Assembly: GCF_945952435.1 (NCBI RefSeq)
Contig: NZ_CAMFHZ010000005.1
Location: 98,364-162,363, forward strand
DNA: 64,000 nt
DNA from: an uncultured Microbacterium sp.
GTDB lineage: Bacteria > Actinomycetota > Actinomycetes > Actinomycetales > Microbacteriaceae
Direction: 5' to 3'
The translations under genes and the position numbers were made by a program. Below are positions 35,316 to 44,435 of this stretch, one piece after another (positions within the stretch are counted from its first letter, which is position 1; each line of letters begins with the position of its first letter). The notes below the pieces were generated by a model. It ran no database searches. It worked only from the letters and a program-made list of their open reading frames with translations, and had not been told where the DNA came from.

Positions 35316-36737
35316 GTGCAGTACATCTCCACCCGCGGCGGCGGCGAGCCGAAGACCTACAGCGAGGCGCTGCTGGAGGGGCTCGCGATCGACGGCGGCC
35401 TGCTCGTTCCGGAGCAGCTGCCGACCGTCTCGGCGGAGAGGCTGGAGTCCTGGCGTGCGCTGAACTACCCGGAGCTCGCGACGGAGGTGCTCGGGCTCTT
35501 CGCGACCGACATCCCCCGAGACGACTTGGCTGCGCTGTGCGCGGCGGCGTACGCCCCGTCGGTGTTCGCCGAGCCGGTGCCGCTCACCCCCATCGGGGAC
35601 GGTCTCACCCTCGTGGGGCTCTCGGAGGGACCGACTCTCGCGTTCAAGGACATGGCGATGCAGTTCCTCGGTCAGGCGCTCGAATACGCCCTCGAACGCA
35701 CCGGCGGCGTGCTGAACATCGTCGGCGCCACCTCCGGAGACACCGGATCCGCCGCCGAGCACGCGTTGCGGGGCAAGGACAGGATCAGCGTGTTCATGCT
35801 CTCCCCGCAGGGACGGATGAGCGCGTTCCAGCGTGCGCAGATGTATTCGCTGCAGGACGCGAACGTGCACAACATCGCGGTCGACGGCGTCTTCGACGAC
35901 TGCCAGAACCTCGTCAAGGACCTCGCCGGCGACATCGCGTTCAAGACCGCGCAGCACCTCGGCGCGGTGAACTCGATCAACCTCGCCCGCATCACAGCCC
36001 AGGTCGTCTACTACTTCTGGGCATGGCTGCGGGCGACGGACGCGGTCCCCGCCGCGCAGCGACCCGGCTTCGCGGTGTCCTTCGCCGTGCCGAGCGGCAA
36101 CTTCGGCAACATCCTCTCCGGCTTCTTCGCCCGTGGGATGGGCCTGCCGATCCGACGGCTCGTCCTCGCCGCGAATGAGAACAACGTGCTGGACGAGTTC
36201 TTCCGCACCGGCGTCTACCGTCCCCGCACCTCCGCCCAGACGCTCGCGACGTCGAGCCCGTCGATGGACATCTCGAAGGCATCGAACCTCGAGCGCTTCA
36301 TCTACGACCTCGTCGGCCGGGACCCGCAGCGGGTCCGCGCGGCCTGGACCCTGCTCGCCGATACCGGCAGCTTCGACTTCACCGCCGACCTGGCCCGCTT
36401 CGCGGACGAGTTCGGCATCGTCAGCGGGACGAGCACGCACGACGACCGCGTCGCGACGATCCGTGCGGTGCACGAGCGCAGCGGCAGGATCATCGATCCG
36501 CACACCGCCGACGGCGTCAAGGTGGCGGCGGAGTACGTCGAGGACGGTGTTCCCATGCTCGTCCTGGAGACCGCGAAGCCGGAGAAGTTCGGCGAGACCA
36601 TCACCGAGGCGCTGGACATCGCCCTGCCGCTGTCCGCCGATCTGCAGGCGCTGCTCGCCGCACCGCAGCGGGTCGTGGAGATCGGCAACGACGAAGCCGC
36701 CCTGCGCGCGATCATCGAGGCCGACGCGCTGCACTGA
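35316..36737 (+). CDS. thrC: ThrC, threonine synthase
   Basis: A 473-residue PLP enzyme that converts O-phosphohomoserine to threonine. It begins VQYISTRGGGEPKTYSEALL, with the PLP lysine in PTLAFKDMAMQFLG (Lys111), GATSGDTGSAAEHAL as the phosphate-binding loop and VPSGNFGNILSGFFARGMG. The GTG at 35316 is chosen over ATG 35289 because GAGGAG lies 6 bases upstream and the family N-terminus starts there. Long (fungal/E. coli-like) subtype. It is divergent from leuA and not part of a threonine operon here. Confidence 0.95.
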   Translation: MQYISTRGGGEPKTYSEALLEGLAIDGGLLVPEQLPTVSAERLESWRALNYPELATEVLGLFATDIPRDDLAALCAAAYAPSVFAEPVPLTPIGDGLTLVGLSEGPTLAFKDMAMQFLGQALEYALERTGGVLNIVGATSGDTGSAAEHALRGKDRISVFMLSPQGRMSAFQRAQMYSLQDANVHNIAVDGVFDDCQNLVKDLAGDIAFKTAQHLGAVNSINLARITAQVVYYFWAWLRATDAVPAAQRPGFAVSFAVPSGNFGNILSGFFARGMGLPIRRLVLAANENNVLDEFFRTGVYRPRTSAQTLATSSPSMDISKASNLERFIYDLVGRDPQRVRAAWTLLADTGSFDFTADLARFADEFGIVSGTSTHDDRVATIRAVHERSGRIIDPHTADGVKVAAEYVEDGVPMLVLETAKPEKFGETITEALDIALPLSADLQALLAAPQRVVEIGNDEAALRAIIEADALH

Positions 36738-36796
36738 TCGCCCACGAGCGCGCCGACGCCGGCTCGCCCGCTCGCTCGCTCGCGGGCATCGTTGGA

Positions 36797-36802
36797 TAGC
36801 CT
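36797..36802 (+). promoter_or_regulatory. -10 box (TAGCCT) for DUF2207 gene, leaderless
   Basis: TAGCCT ends 6 bases before the ATG at 36809. No Shine-Dalgarno sequence is present, in keeping with a leaderless transcript. Confidence 0.65.
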
Positions 36803-36808
36803 GGGCGC

Positions 36809-38596
36809 ATGACGGCCCGGGTGCGCACACGACTGCTGGTGCTGCTCGGCGCACTCCTCGTCGTGTGCGCCCCGGTGCTCGTCGCAGCGCCGGCGCACGC
36901 GGATGCGAACGACTTCACGTACGACTCCTGGCACGTCGACTACCGACTCGGTCACGACCCCGCCGGGCGCGCGACGCTCGCGGTGACCGAGACGCTCGTC
37001 GCGGAGTTCCCCGCGGACGACCAGAATCACGGGATCATCCGCGGCCTGCCCACCTGGTACGAGGGCGCTCCCCTCGGCCTGCGCATCGTCTCCGTGACGG
37101 ACGGATCCGGAGGGGCGATCCCCTTCGACGACGACGAGACCGAAGACGGCGAGCGTCAGGTCAAGATCGGCGATCCCGACGCGTTCGTGCACGGACGCAT
37201 GACGTATGTGATCCGCTACACGATGCGGGACGTCGTGCACCGTCCCTCCGATCGGCAGATCGACGAGTGGTACTGGAACCTGCTGCCGCTGAACTCCCGG
37301 CAGCCGATCGCCCGCTTCACCGCCGCACTGGACCTGGACGCCCGGAGCACCGCCGCCCTGCTCGGTGCCCCGTCCTGCTACCTCGGGCCATCCGGCGCCA
37401 CGACACCGTGCGCGCTCACGGACGCCGGGGACGGCCGCTTCACCGTCGCGCAGGACGGGATCCCCGCCGGCTCCGGCGTCACGGTCGCGTTCCCGATGCG
37501 CGCGGGCACGTTCGCGCAGGCACCGGCACGGCATCCCGACCCGGCGACCGACATCGCGCCCTACCCGCTGGCCGGCGCCGGGCTCGTGCTCGCGATCGGC
37601 GGCCCGCTTCTCGGGCTCGCCCTGCTTCGACGCAGGGGACGCCGGAGCGGCCGGGGCATCGTCGTCGCCCAGTACGACGTTCCGCCCTCGCTGCCGCCGC
37701 TGCTCGCCGCCGAGGTCGAAGGGCGTTCGGCCGTGGCGGACTCGGCGGAGATCGTCCACCTCGCCGTCCACGGGGCGCTGCGGATCTCGGACGGCGAGAA
37801 GAAGCCCGTCCTTCAGCTGCTCGATCCGTCGATCGCCCCCGATCCCCTCGACGCCCGCGCGCTCGAAGCGCTCTTCCCCTCGACGCCGGTCGGCGCCGAG
37901 ATCAGGCTGGACGTCCCCGACGATGCGCTCGTCGGACGCCTCAAGGCCCTCGACGGGTCGGCACGCGCGGACGCCCTCGCGCGCGACCTGCTCGAGCGCC
38001 GTCGTTCCGCGCTCGCTCTGGGACTGAGCGCGGCCGGGCTCGTCGCGAGTCTCATCGGCGTCGTTCTCGCCGTGCCCGGCCTGGCCGTCGGGCGTCCCGC
38101 GGCGATCGCCGCCTTCGTCGTCGCGGTCGTGGCGTCGGTGGCCGCACTCGTCGCCGTCCTCGCATCCCTGCCACGCCGTGCCGTGCTCACGCCGCAGGGC
38201 GCAGAGACGCGGGAGTATCTCCTCGGCGTCAAGGAGTACATCCGGCTGGCGGAGGCCGACCGGATCCGCATGCTGCAGTCCTACCGCGGCGCCGAGCGGC
38301 GAGCCGACGGTGCGGTCGACGTGGTCGTCCTCTACGAGCGGCTGCTCCCCTACGCGATGCTGTTCGGTCTCGAACGCGAGTGGGGCGGGGTGCTCGCCGT
38401 GGAGTACGAGAGGGCCGATTCCGTCCCCTCGTGGTACTCCGGGTACGTCGCGGGAAATCTCGTCGGATCGCTGTCCGGCATGGGGAGCTCCTTGAGCGCG
38501 ACACCGACCGCGAGCACGTCCTCCTCGTCCAGCGGCTCCTTCGGCGGAGGTTTCTCCGGAGGCGGCGGTGGGGGCGGATCCTCGGGCGGATGGTGA
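36809..38596 (+). CDS. DUF2207 family membrane protein
   Basis: A 595-residue protein with a signal peptide (basic start, hydrophobic core, cleavage near AHADA). An extracytoplasmic DUF2207 domain follows (about residues 35-235, including NHGIIRGLPTWYEGAPLGLR and IDEWYWNLLPLNSRQPI), then a transmembrane helix, a cytoplasmic part and a second hydrophobic pair near residue 410-450. The C-terminus is a Ser/Gly tail ending GGFSGGGGGGGSSGGW. The function of the family is unknown. It stands alone with its own promoter. Confidence 0.88.
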   Translation: MTARVRTRLLVLLGALLVVCAPVLVAAPAHADANDFTYDSWHVDYRLGHDPAGRATLAVTETLVAEFPADDQNHGIIRGLPTWYEGAPLGLRIVSVTDGSGGAIPFDDDETEDGERQVKIGDPDAFVHGRMTYVIRYTMRDVVHRPSDRQIDEWYWNLLPLNSRQPIARFTAALDLDARSTAALLGAPSCYLGPSGATTPCALTDAGDGRFTVAQDGIPAGSGVTVAFPMRAGTFAQAPARHPDPATDIAPYPLAGAGLVLAIGGPLLGLALLRRRGRRSGRGIVVAQYDVPPSLPPLLAAEVEGRSAVADSAEIVHLAVHGALRISDGEKKPVLQLLDPSIAPDPLDARALEALFPSTPVGAEIRLDVPDDALVGRLKALDGSARADALARDLLERRRSALALGLSAAGLVASLIGVVLAVPGLAVGRPAAIAAFVVAVVASVAALVAVLASLPRRAVLTPQGAETREYLLGVKEYIRLAEADRIRMLQSYRGAERRADGAVDVVVLYERLLPYAMLFGLEREWGGVLAVEYERADSVPSWYSGYVAGNLVGSLSGMGSSLSATPTASTSSSSSGSFGGGFSGGGGGGGSSGGW

Positions 38597-38620
38597 GGCG
38601 CCTGCTCCCGGGAGCCGCCG

Positions 38621-39556
38621 TCAGGGGATGAGGGCGAGCTTGCCGCCGGGATGCCCCTCCGCGAGAACGCGGGTCGCCGCGATCGCCTCGTCCAACCGGT
38701 ACGTGCGCGCGAGGGGAACCCGGAGCAGGCCCTCGTCCGCGAGACGCACCAGTTCGCCGCGGATGCCGTCGCGGAAGGCGGCACTCGACGGCTGACGGCC
38801 CGCCAGGGCGACGAAGCCGTCCCGAGAGGCGCGCGCGGGTGCGGCGATCGTCACGATCCGCGCCCGATCGGCGACGAGTTCGAGCGAGACGTCGACCGCC
38901 TCGTCCGTCCCCACCGCGTCGAGCGCCGCCACGGGAGCGCCGATCGCACGGACGCGCGCGGCGAGGCCGGGACCGTAGGCGACCGGAAGCCCTCCGAAGC
39001 GCCTCACCCGGTCCCCGCTCGCCGGCGAGGCGGTGCCGATGACCGTGACGCCGCGCAGCATGGCCAGTTGCAGGACCATCGCTCCGACCGCACCGGAGGC
39101 GCCGTGCAGCAGCACCGTCTCCCCCGCCACGGCCCGCGCGCGGTCGAGCAGTTCGGCGGCGGTCGTGCCTGCCAGCAGCAGGTTCGCGGCCTCGGCGTGC
39201 GAGAGCGGCACGGGCTTGCGGAAGGCCTTGGCGGCGGAGATCGTGAGCCGAGTCGCGTAGCCGCCCTGCACGCGGAATGCGACGACCCGGTCGCCGATCT
39301 CCACGTCTCCGGATCCGATCGCCGTGCGCTCCCCGATGGCGACCACGTCGCCCGAGATCTCGTAGCCGAGCGGAACGGGGAACGCCGACGCCGGCCCCGC
39401 GAGGACGTGCTTGAGATCCGCCGGGTTCATGCCCGCCGCGCGGACCAGGACCGTGATCTCGCCCTCCCGCGGCGGGGCCACCTCGGCGTCGACCAGCGCC
39501 CAGTGGGCCGTGCCTCCCGCGTCCCGGGCGATCCATCGCCGAGCGCGGTCGATCAT
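38621..39556 (-). CDS. Quinone oxidoreductase-like MDR family protein
   Basis: A 311-residue zinc-independent medium-chain reductase. The N-terminal GroES-like domain has VRAAGMNPADLKHVLAG and LGYEISGDVVAIGE. The Rossmann domain has VLLHGASGAVGAMVLQLA, and the protein ends AATRVLAEGHPGGKLAL. No structural zinc cysteines are seen, which fits NADPH-dependent quinone or enoyl reductases. It lies one base after the era stop and may be its distal operon member. The substrate is unknown. Confidence 0.85.
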   Translation of the reverse strand: MIDRARRWIARDAGGTAHWALVDAEVAPPREGEITVLVRAAGMNPADLKHVLAGPASAFPVPLGYEISGDVVAIGERTAIGSGDVEIGDRVVAFRVQGGYATRLTISAAKAFRKPVPLSHAEAANLLLAGTTAAELLDRARAVAGETVLLHGASGAVGAMVLQLAMLRGVTVIGTASPASGDRVRRFGGLPVAYGPGLAARVRAIGAPVAALDAVGTDEAVDVSLELVADRARIVTIAAPARASRDGFVALAGRQPSSAAFRDGIRGELVRLADEGLLRVPLARTYRLDEAIAATRVLAEGHPGGKLALIP

Positions 39557-39557
39557 G

Positions 39558-40481
39558 TCAGAAGCCCAGGCGTCCGAGCTGCTTGGGATCGCGCTGCCAC
39601 TCCTTCGCGACCTTCACGTGCAGCCCGAGGAACACGCGGCCGCCGAGGAGCTCCTCGATCCCCGCGCGTGCCGTCGCCCCCACGTCGCGGAGGCGCGCGC
39701 CCTTCCGGCCGATGATGATCGCCTTCTGGCTGTCCCGTTCGACGACGATCGACGCGTGCACGTCGATCAGATCGGAGTCCTCGCGCGGTGCGATGTCGTC
39801 CACGACCACGGCGATCGAGTGCGGGAGCTCGTCGCGCACGCCTTCGAGCGCGGCCTCGCGGATCATCTCCGCGATCCGGTCCTCGGTGGACTCGTCCGTC
39901 ACGACGTCGTCCTCGTACAGGCTGGGCCCCTCGGGCATGAGCGAGAGGACCTCGTCGGCCAGCACGTCGAGCTGCACCCGTGTCAGCGCGGAGAGCGGGA
40001 TCACCGCGGCCCAGTCGTCACGGAGAGCGTCGACCTCCATGAGGCGCTCGGTGATCTCGTCGCGGTCTGCGACGTCGACCTTCGTGACGATGGCGACCTT
40101 CTTCGCGCGCGGGTAGCCGTCCAGCGACGCCGCGATGCGTCGGTCGCCTGGGCCGACCTTCTCGGTGGCGGGAACGCAGAAGCCGATCACGTCGACATCG
40201 CCCAGCACCTGCTCGACGAGATCGTTGAGCCTCTCGCCGAGGAGCGTGCGCGGGCGGTGGATACCCGGGGTGTCCACGATCACGAGCTGGCCGTCCGGCC
40301 GGTTCACGATCCCGCGGATCGCACGTCGCGTCGTCTGCGGCTTCTCGCTCGTGATCGCGATCTTCTCGCCCACGAGTGCGTTCGTCAGGGTCGACTTGCC
40401 GACGTTGGGCCTGCCGACGAACGTGACGAAGCCGCTGCGGTGACTCTGTTCGTCGCTCGCATCCGCCTGCTCATCGCTCAT
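39558..40481 (-). CDS. era: Era, ribosome-maturation GTPase
   Basis: A 307-residue GTPase that binds the 3' end of 16S rRNA during 30S assembly. G1 is VTFVGRPNVGKSTLTNALVG, G3 is VDTPGIHR, and G4 is TKVD. The C-terminal KH domain contains KAIIIGRKGARLRDVG. The start overlaps the end of the CNNM gene by 11 bases, closing the usual phoH-ybeY-CNNM-era series. Confidence 0.96.
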   Translation of the reverse strand: MSDEQADASDEQSHRSGFVTFVGRPNVGKSTLTNALVGEKIAITSEKPQTTRRAIRGIVNRPDGQLVIVDTPGIHRPRTLLGERLNDLVEQVLGDVDVIGFCVPATEKVGPGDRRIAASLDGYPRAKKVAIVTKVDVADRDEITERLMEVDALRDDWAAVIPLSALTRVQLDVLADEVLSLMPEGPSLYEDDVVTDESTEDRIAEMIREAALEGVRDELPHSIAVVVDDIAPREDSDLIDVHASIVVERDSQKAIIIGRKGARLRDVGATARAGIEELLGGRVFLGLHVKVAKEWQRDPKQLGRLGF

Positions 40482-41778
40482 GATGGTCCTCCTTCAGATG
40501 ATCCTCCGCGAGCGGCTCCTCGGCCCGCTCGACGAAGACGTATTCGATGCCGCGGCCACGTCCTCGCGAGGCGCCGCCGGTGAGGAGCAGCCCTCGGACG
40601 ACGGCCGTCGCGCCGGGCGTGGGGATGCGGCCGAGCTCCTTGCCCAGCAGCCCGCCGATCGAGTCGACGTCGTCGTCTTCGAGCTCGACGCCGAACAACT
40701 CCCCGACGTCCTCCAGGCTGAGCCGTCCGCTGACCCGGTACCGGCCCGGCTCGAGCTCCACGACCTCGGAGCTGCGCCGATCGTACTCGTCCGAGATCTC
40801 CCCCACGAGCTCTTCGATGAGGTCTTCGAGGGTCACCAGACCGGCGATCCCGCCGTACTCGTCGATGACGATGCAGACGTGCACCGCGTCCCGCTTCATC
40901 TGCTGCAGCAGGGTCTCCGCGCGCATGGATTCCGGCACGAACACGGCAGGCCTGGCGAGCTGGCGCACCGAGACCGCGCGCCAACTGAGATCGTCGCGAT
41001 AGGCGAACTGCACGAGATCCTTGAGGTAGAGGACCCCGACCACGTCGTCGGCGTCGTCGTCCACGACGGGCACCCGGGAGATCCCCCGGTCGAGGAAGAG
41101 ATCCATCGCCTCCGAGGTCGTGGCCGTCGCGTCGACCGTGACCATGTCCGTGCGCGGCACCATGACCGCCCGGACGAACTGATCCGTGAAGTCGAACACG
41201 GAGTGGATGAGCTGACGGTCGTCGGCCTCGATGAGGTCGTGCGACGCTGCCTCGTCGACCATGCTGAGCAGTTGGTCCTCCGACGCGAAGGTGCTGCGCC
41301 CCGCACGCCCCGCCCCCGGAGTGACGCGGCCGCCGAACACCGCGAGGCCCTGCGCGATCGGCCCGAGGATCAGGCGCACCGCGCGGATCGTCGGCGCGCA
41401 GACGCGCAGCATCGCGTCGGAGTGCAACCGTCCGAAGAACCGCGGGCTGGCGCCGACGAGCACGAACGTCGTGGCGGTCATGATGACCACGGCCGCGAGC
41501 ATCGCCCACCAGATCTGCCCGCCGAGCAGCAGCACGAACGCGACCGTCACGAGCACGGCGGCGGCCGTCTCGACGAAGACGCGCATGAACGCGACGGAGT
41601 TGGCGTGCGGATCGGGGTCGGCGGCGATCTTCGCGAGCGCTCCCGCGTTGCGGCCGCCGGAACCCATCTCGACGAGGTCGGCCCGTGAGGTCACCGACAG
41701 GGCGGCGTCGATCGCCGCCATGAGACCGCCGAACGCGACGAGCAGCACGGCCCCGGCGAGGAGCAGGAAAGGAGTCAT
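40471..41778 (-). CDS. CNNM/HlyC-CorC family transporter protein
   Basis: A 435-residue membrane protein with a DUF21 domain of three or four helices (about residues 1-150), a CBS pair (VMVPRTDMVTVDATATTSEA, then VVDDDADDVVGVLYLKDLV) and a C-terminal CorC_HlyC domain (YRVSGRLSLEDVGELFGVEL). Family members are linked to Mg2+ or Co2+ efflux. ATG 41778 overlaps the ybeY stop by 4 bases, and the 3' end overlaps era. The open frame upstream of 41778 is a shadow of ybeY. Confidence 0.9.
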   Translation of the reverse strand: MTPFLLLAGAVLLVAFGGLMAAIDAALSVTSRADLVEMGSGGRNAGALAKIAADPDPHANSVAFMRVFVETAAAVLVTVAFVLLLGGQIWWAMLAAVVIMTATTFVLVGASPRFFGRLHSDAMLRVCAPTIRAVRLILGPIAQGLAVFGGRVTPGAGRAGRSTFASEDQLLSMVDEAASHDLIEADDRQLIHSVFDFTDQFVRAVMVPRTDMVTVDATATTSEAMDLFLDRGISRVPVVDDDADDVVGVLYLKDLVQFAYRDDLSWRAVSVRQLARPAVFVPESMRAETLLQQMKRDAVHVCIVIDEYGGIAGLVTLEDLIEELVGEISDEYDRRSSEVVELEPGRYRVSGRLSLEDVGELFGVELEDDDVDSIGGLLGKELGRIPTPGATAVVRGLLLTGGASRGRGRGIEYVFVERAEEPLAEDHLKEDHHER

Positions 41779-42239
41779 CGACCGTGGGAGCGCTCGTCGG
41801 CGGCGAAGCCGGCGATCAGCTCGCGCTGCAGCCCGAACATCTCCCGCTCGTCCTCGGGCTCGGCGTGGTCGAAGCCGAGCAGGTGCAGCAGCCCATGCGT
41901 GGTGAGCAGGATCAGCTCGTCCATCAGGGTGTGCTTCGCGGTCGCCGCCTGGGTCTCTGCGACCTGCGGGCACAGCACGATGTCGCCGAGCAGGCCCGGC
42001 GGGGTCGGACGGTCGAGCGTGCCGGGCCGCAGTTCGTCCATCGGGAAGCTGAGGACGTCGGTCGGACCCGGTTCGTCCATCCATTGCACGTGCAGGGCCT
42101 CCATCGCGCCTTCATCGACGAGCACGATCGCGACGTCGGCATCGGGGCTGACGTTCAGCTCGGCGAGATTGCGCTCGGTGAGTCGCAGAAGCACCGTCTC
42201 GTCGACGGCGATCGCCGACTCGTTGTTGATCTCGATCAC
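41775..42239 (-). CDS. ybeY: YbeY, endoribonuclease / rRNA maturation factor
   Basis: A 154-residue metal-dependent RNase for 16S rRNA 3' end maturation and ribosome quality control. The zinc site HGLLHLLGFDH supplies His115, His119 and His125; DVLSFPMDE is the other family motif. It overlaps phoH upstream and the CNNM gene downstream, each by 4 bases. Confidence 0.96.
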   Translation of the reverse strand: MIEINNESAIAVDETVLLRLTERNLAELNVSPDADVAIVLVDEGAMEALHVQWMDEPGPTDVLSFPMDELRPGTLDRPTPPGLLGDIVLCPQVAETQAATAKHTLMDELILLTTHGLLHLLGFDHAEPEDEREMFGLQRELIAGFAADERSHGR

Positions 42240-43321
42240 TGGAGTCCTCGTTTCGGCATGCGGTCGCGCGGACCGGGGCGTCGCTGACCCGAGCGTCGTT
42301 CTGCCCGGTTCGCGAATTCGGCGGCCTGATCGCGCTCCGCCCTGGCCGCGGTGCGCTGTTCGTCGTATTCGGTGTACGCGTCGACGATGCGCCCGACGAG
42401 CGAATGCCGCACGACGTCGTCGCTGGTCAGACGCGAGAAGTGGATGTCGTCGATGTCCTTCAGCACCCGCGTCACGAGGCGGAGTCCCGATGCCCCGGTG
42501 GGCAGGTCGACCTGCGTGATGTCGCCTGTGACGACCATGCGCGTGCCGAACCCGAGCCGGGTGAGGAACATCTTCATCTGCTCGGGCGTGGTGTTCTGCG
42601 CCTCGTCCAGCACGACGAAGGAGTCGTTGAGGGTACGGCCGCGCATGTACGCGAGCGGTGCGACCTCGATCGTGCCGCTCGCCATGAGGCGAGGGACGAT
42701 CTCGGGATCCATCATCTCGTTGAGCGCGTCGTAGAGCGGACGCAGATAGGGATCGATCTTGTCGGTGAGGGTTCCGGGGAGGAAGCCGAGCCGCTCGCCC
42801 GCCTCCACGGCCGGACGGGTCAGGATGATCCGCTCGACCTCCTTGCGCTGGAGCGCCTGCACCGCCTTCGCCATCGCGAGGTACGTCTTGCCGGTGCCCG
42901 CCGGGCCGATGCCGAACACGATGGTGTTCTGATCCATCGCGTCGACGTACTCCTTCTGCCCCAGCGTCTTCGGCCGGATCACGCGGCCGCGCGTGGACAG
43001 GATCGCCTCGCCGAGCACTTCGCTCGGCCGCGGACCCTCGCGTTCGAGCAGTCGCGCCGACTGGGCGACGTCGCTCGGGACGAGGGAGTGCCCAGACCGC
43101 GTCATCTCGATGAGCTCGTCGACGAGCGACTGCGCGGCGCGGACGGCCTCCGGCTCGCCCGTGAGGGACACCTCGTTGCCGCGCACGAGCACGTCCACGT
43201 CCGGATGCTGCTTCTCGAGCATGCGCAGGAGGCGATCCTGCGGGCCGAGCAGCTGGACCATCGCGATGCCGTCCACCTCGGTGCGGGCGGTGACGCGGTC
43301 TGCGGATTCGTCAGAAGCCAA
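42236..43321 (-). CDS. ybeZ: PhoH-like ATPase (YbeZ)
   Basis: A 361-residue P-loop protein partnered with YbeY. The N-terminal region precedes Walker A FGIGPAGTGKTYLAMAKAVQ and Walker B SFVVLDEAQNTTPEQMKMFL; VTGDITQVDLP is sensor I. The start is uncertain: TTG 43321, overlapping the hinT stop by 11 bases, is preferred, with an in-frame GTG or ATG about 15-20 codons downstream as alternatives. The C-terminal tail is Arg-rich (RRSGQRRPGPRDRMPKRGLQ). Confidence 0.92.
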   Translation of the reverse strand: MASDESADRVTARTEVDGIAMVQLLGPQDRLLRMLEKQHPDVDVLVRGNEVSLTGEPEAVRAAQSLVDELIEMTRSGHSLVPSDVAQSARLLEREGPRPSEVLGEAILSTRGRVIRPKTLGQKEYVDAMDQNTIVFGIGPAGTGKTYLAMAKAVQALQRKEVERIILTRPAVEAGERLGFLPGTLTDKIDPYLRPLYDALNEMMDPEIVPRLMASGTIEVAPLAYMRGRTLNDSFVVLDEAQNTTPEQMKMFLTRLGFGTRMVVTGDITQVDLPTGASGLRLVTRVLKDIDDIHFSRLTSDDVVRHSLVGRIVDAYTEYDEQRTAARAERDQAAEFANRAERRSGQRRPGPRDRMPKRGLQ

Positions 43322-43658
43322 CGAGCTTGCTCTCCTCGATGTCGCCGAGCACATGGGCGTGCACGTGGAAGACGGTCTGTCCGGCGCGCGCGCCGTTGTT
43401 GAAGATGAGGCGGTACTCGCCGCCGGCGTAGGCGTCTGCGAGCTCCTTCGCCGCGGCGACCATGTCCGCCAGGAGCTCCGGATCCCCCGCCGCGAGCTCC
43501 GTCACGTCCCGGTACTGCTCGGACTTCGGGATCACGAGCGCGTGCAGCGGGGCCTGCGGGTTGATGTCGCGGATGGCGAAGACGCGATCGGTCTCCAGAA
43601 GGATCTCCCCCGGGATCTCGCCCGTGAGGATGCGCGTGAAGATCGAGGGATCGCTCAT
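43311..43658 (-). CDS. HIT family protein (HinT-like)
   Basis: A 115-residue histidine-triad nucleotide-binding protein, likely a purine nucleoside phosphoramidase. The triad is in QTVFHVHAHVLG (His98, His100, His102), and the start FTRILTGEIPGEILLETDRV is typical of HinT. It has its own leaderless -10 box at 43666 although rsmE lies only 41 bases upstream. Confidence 0.93.
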   Translation of the reverse strand: MSDPSIFTRILTGEIPGEILLETDRVFAIRDINPQAPLHALVIPKSEQYRDVTELAAGDPELLADMVAAAKELADAYAGGEYRLIFNNGARAGQTVFHVHAHVLGDIEESKLVGF

Positions 43659-43665
43659 GCGGCCC

Positions 43666-43671
43666 AGTCTA
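43666..43671 (-). promoter_or_regulatory. -10 box (TAGACT) for hinT-phoH-ybeY operon, leaderless
   Basis: Minus-strand TAGACT lies 7 bases before the hinT ATG. It would separate the hinT-phoH-ybeY-CNNM-era series from rsmE and dnaJ. Confidence 0.6.
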
Positions 43672-43699
43672 TCGGCGGCGACGACACCGAAGGAGTGGC

Positions 43700-44428
43700 T
43701 CACCACCGCCCGCGGGCGACGTTGAGCACGGCGATGGCGGCGGGCCCGGCCGTGGACGTGCGCAGCACGGTGTCGCCGAGGAGGACGCGCTCGGCACCCG
43801 CATCGACGAGGCGCTCCAGCTCCTCCGGCGCGATCCCGCCCTCCGGCCCGACCACGAGGACGATGTCGCGCGCATCGGGCTCGAGTCGGGACAGTCGGGT
43901 CGGCGCCGTGGGATCCAGGACGAGAACGCGCTGACGGCCCGCGCGGCGGACGAGATCCGCGGTGCTCTCGATCCCGGCCACGGTGGGGATCCAGGAGCGA
44001 TGCGCCTGCTTGGCCGCCTCGCGCACGATCGTCGCCCAGCGCTCCCTCCCCTTGGCCGCCTTCGTTCCCTCCCAGCGGGACACGCTGCGCGCGGCCTGCC
44101 AGGGCACGATCTCGTCGACGCCGAGCTCGCACGCGGCCTGGACGGCCAGCTCGTCGCGGTCGCCTTTCGCGAGCGCCTGGACGAGCAGGATGCGCGGATC
44201 CGGGGCGGGGTCCTCGCGACGGCTCAGGACGGCGACGTCGACGCGCCCGGGTTCGGATCCCGCGACCTCGCCCTCGAGCCAGACCCCTGCCCCGTCTCCC
44301 AGCGTGATCGGCTCGCCGATGCGCACCCGCCGCACGACCGCGGCGTGCTTGGCCTCGGCGCCGGTGAGCGCCACCGTGTCGCCCACGGCGGCATGCGTCG
44401 CGTCGGGCGTGACGAAGTGCAGGGCCAT
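43700..44428 (-). CDS. rsmE: RsmE, 16S rRNA (uracil1498-N3)-methyltransferase
   Basis: A 242-residue SPOUT-fold methyltransferase. The PUA-like N-terminus (HFVTPDATHAAVGDTVALTG) is followed by the catalytic domain with VPWQAARSVSRW, VLVVGPEGGIAPEELERLV and LRTSTAGPAAIAVL, which form the knotted SAM site. It starts 7 bases after the dnaJ stop, matching the common hrcA-dnaJ-rsmE order. Confidence 0.94.
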   Translation of the reverse strand: MALHFVTPDATHAAVGDTVALTGAEAKHAAVVRRVRIGEPITLGDGAGVWLEGEVAGSEPGRVDVAVLSRREDPAPDPRILLVQALAKGDRDELAVQAACELGVDEIVPWQAARSVSRWEGTKAAKGRERWATIVREAAKQAHRSWIPTVAGIESTADLVRRAGRQRVLVLDPTAPTRLSRLEPDARDIVLVVGPEGGIAPEELERLVDAGAERVLLGDTVLRTSTAGPAAIAVLNVARGRW

Positions 44429-44435
44429 GTCGGGA

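Noticed and set aside
38606..38617. Palindrome GCTCCCGGGAGC between the DUF2207 gene and the oxidoreductase gene
   Set aside because: It has no loop and no flanking features; too little to call a terminator.
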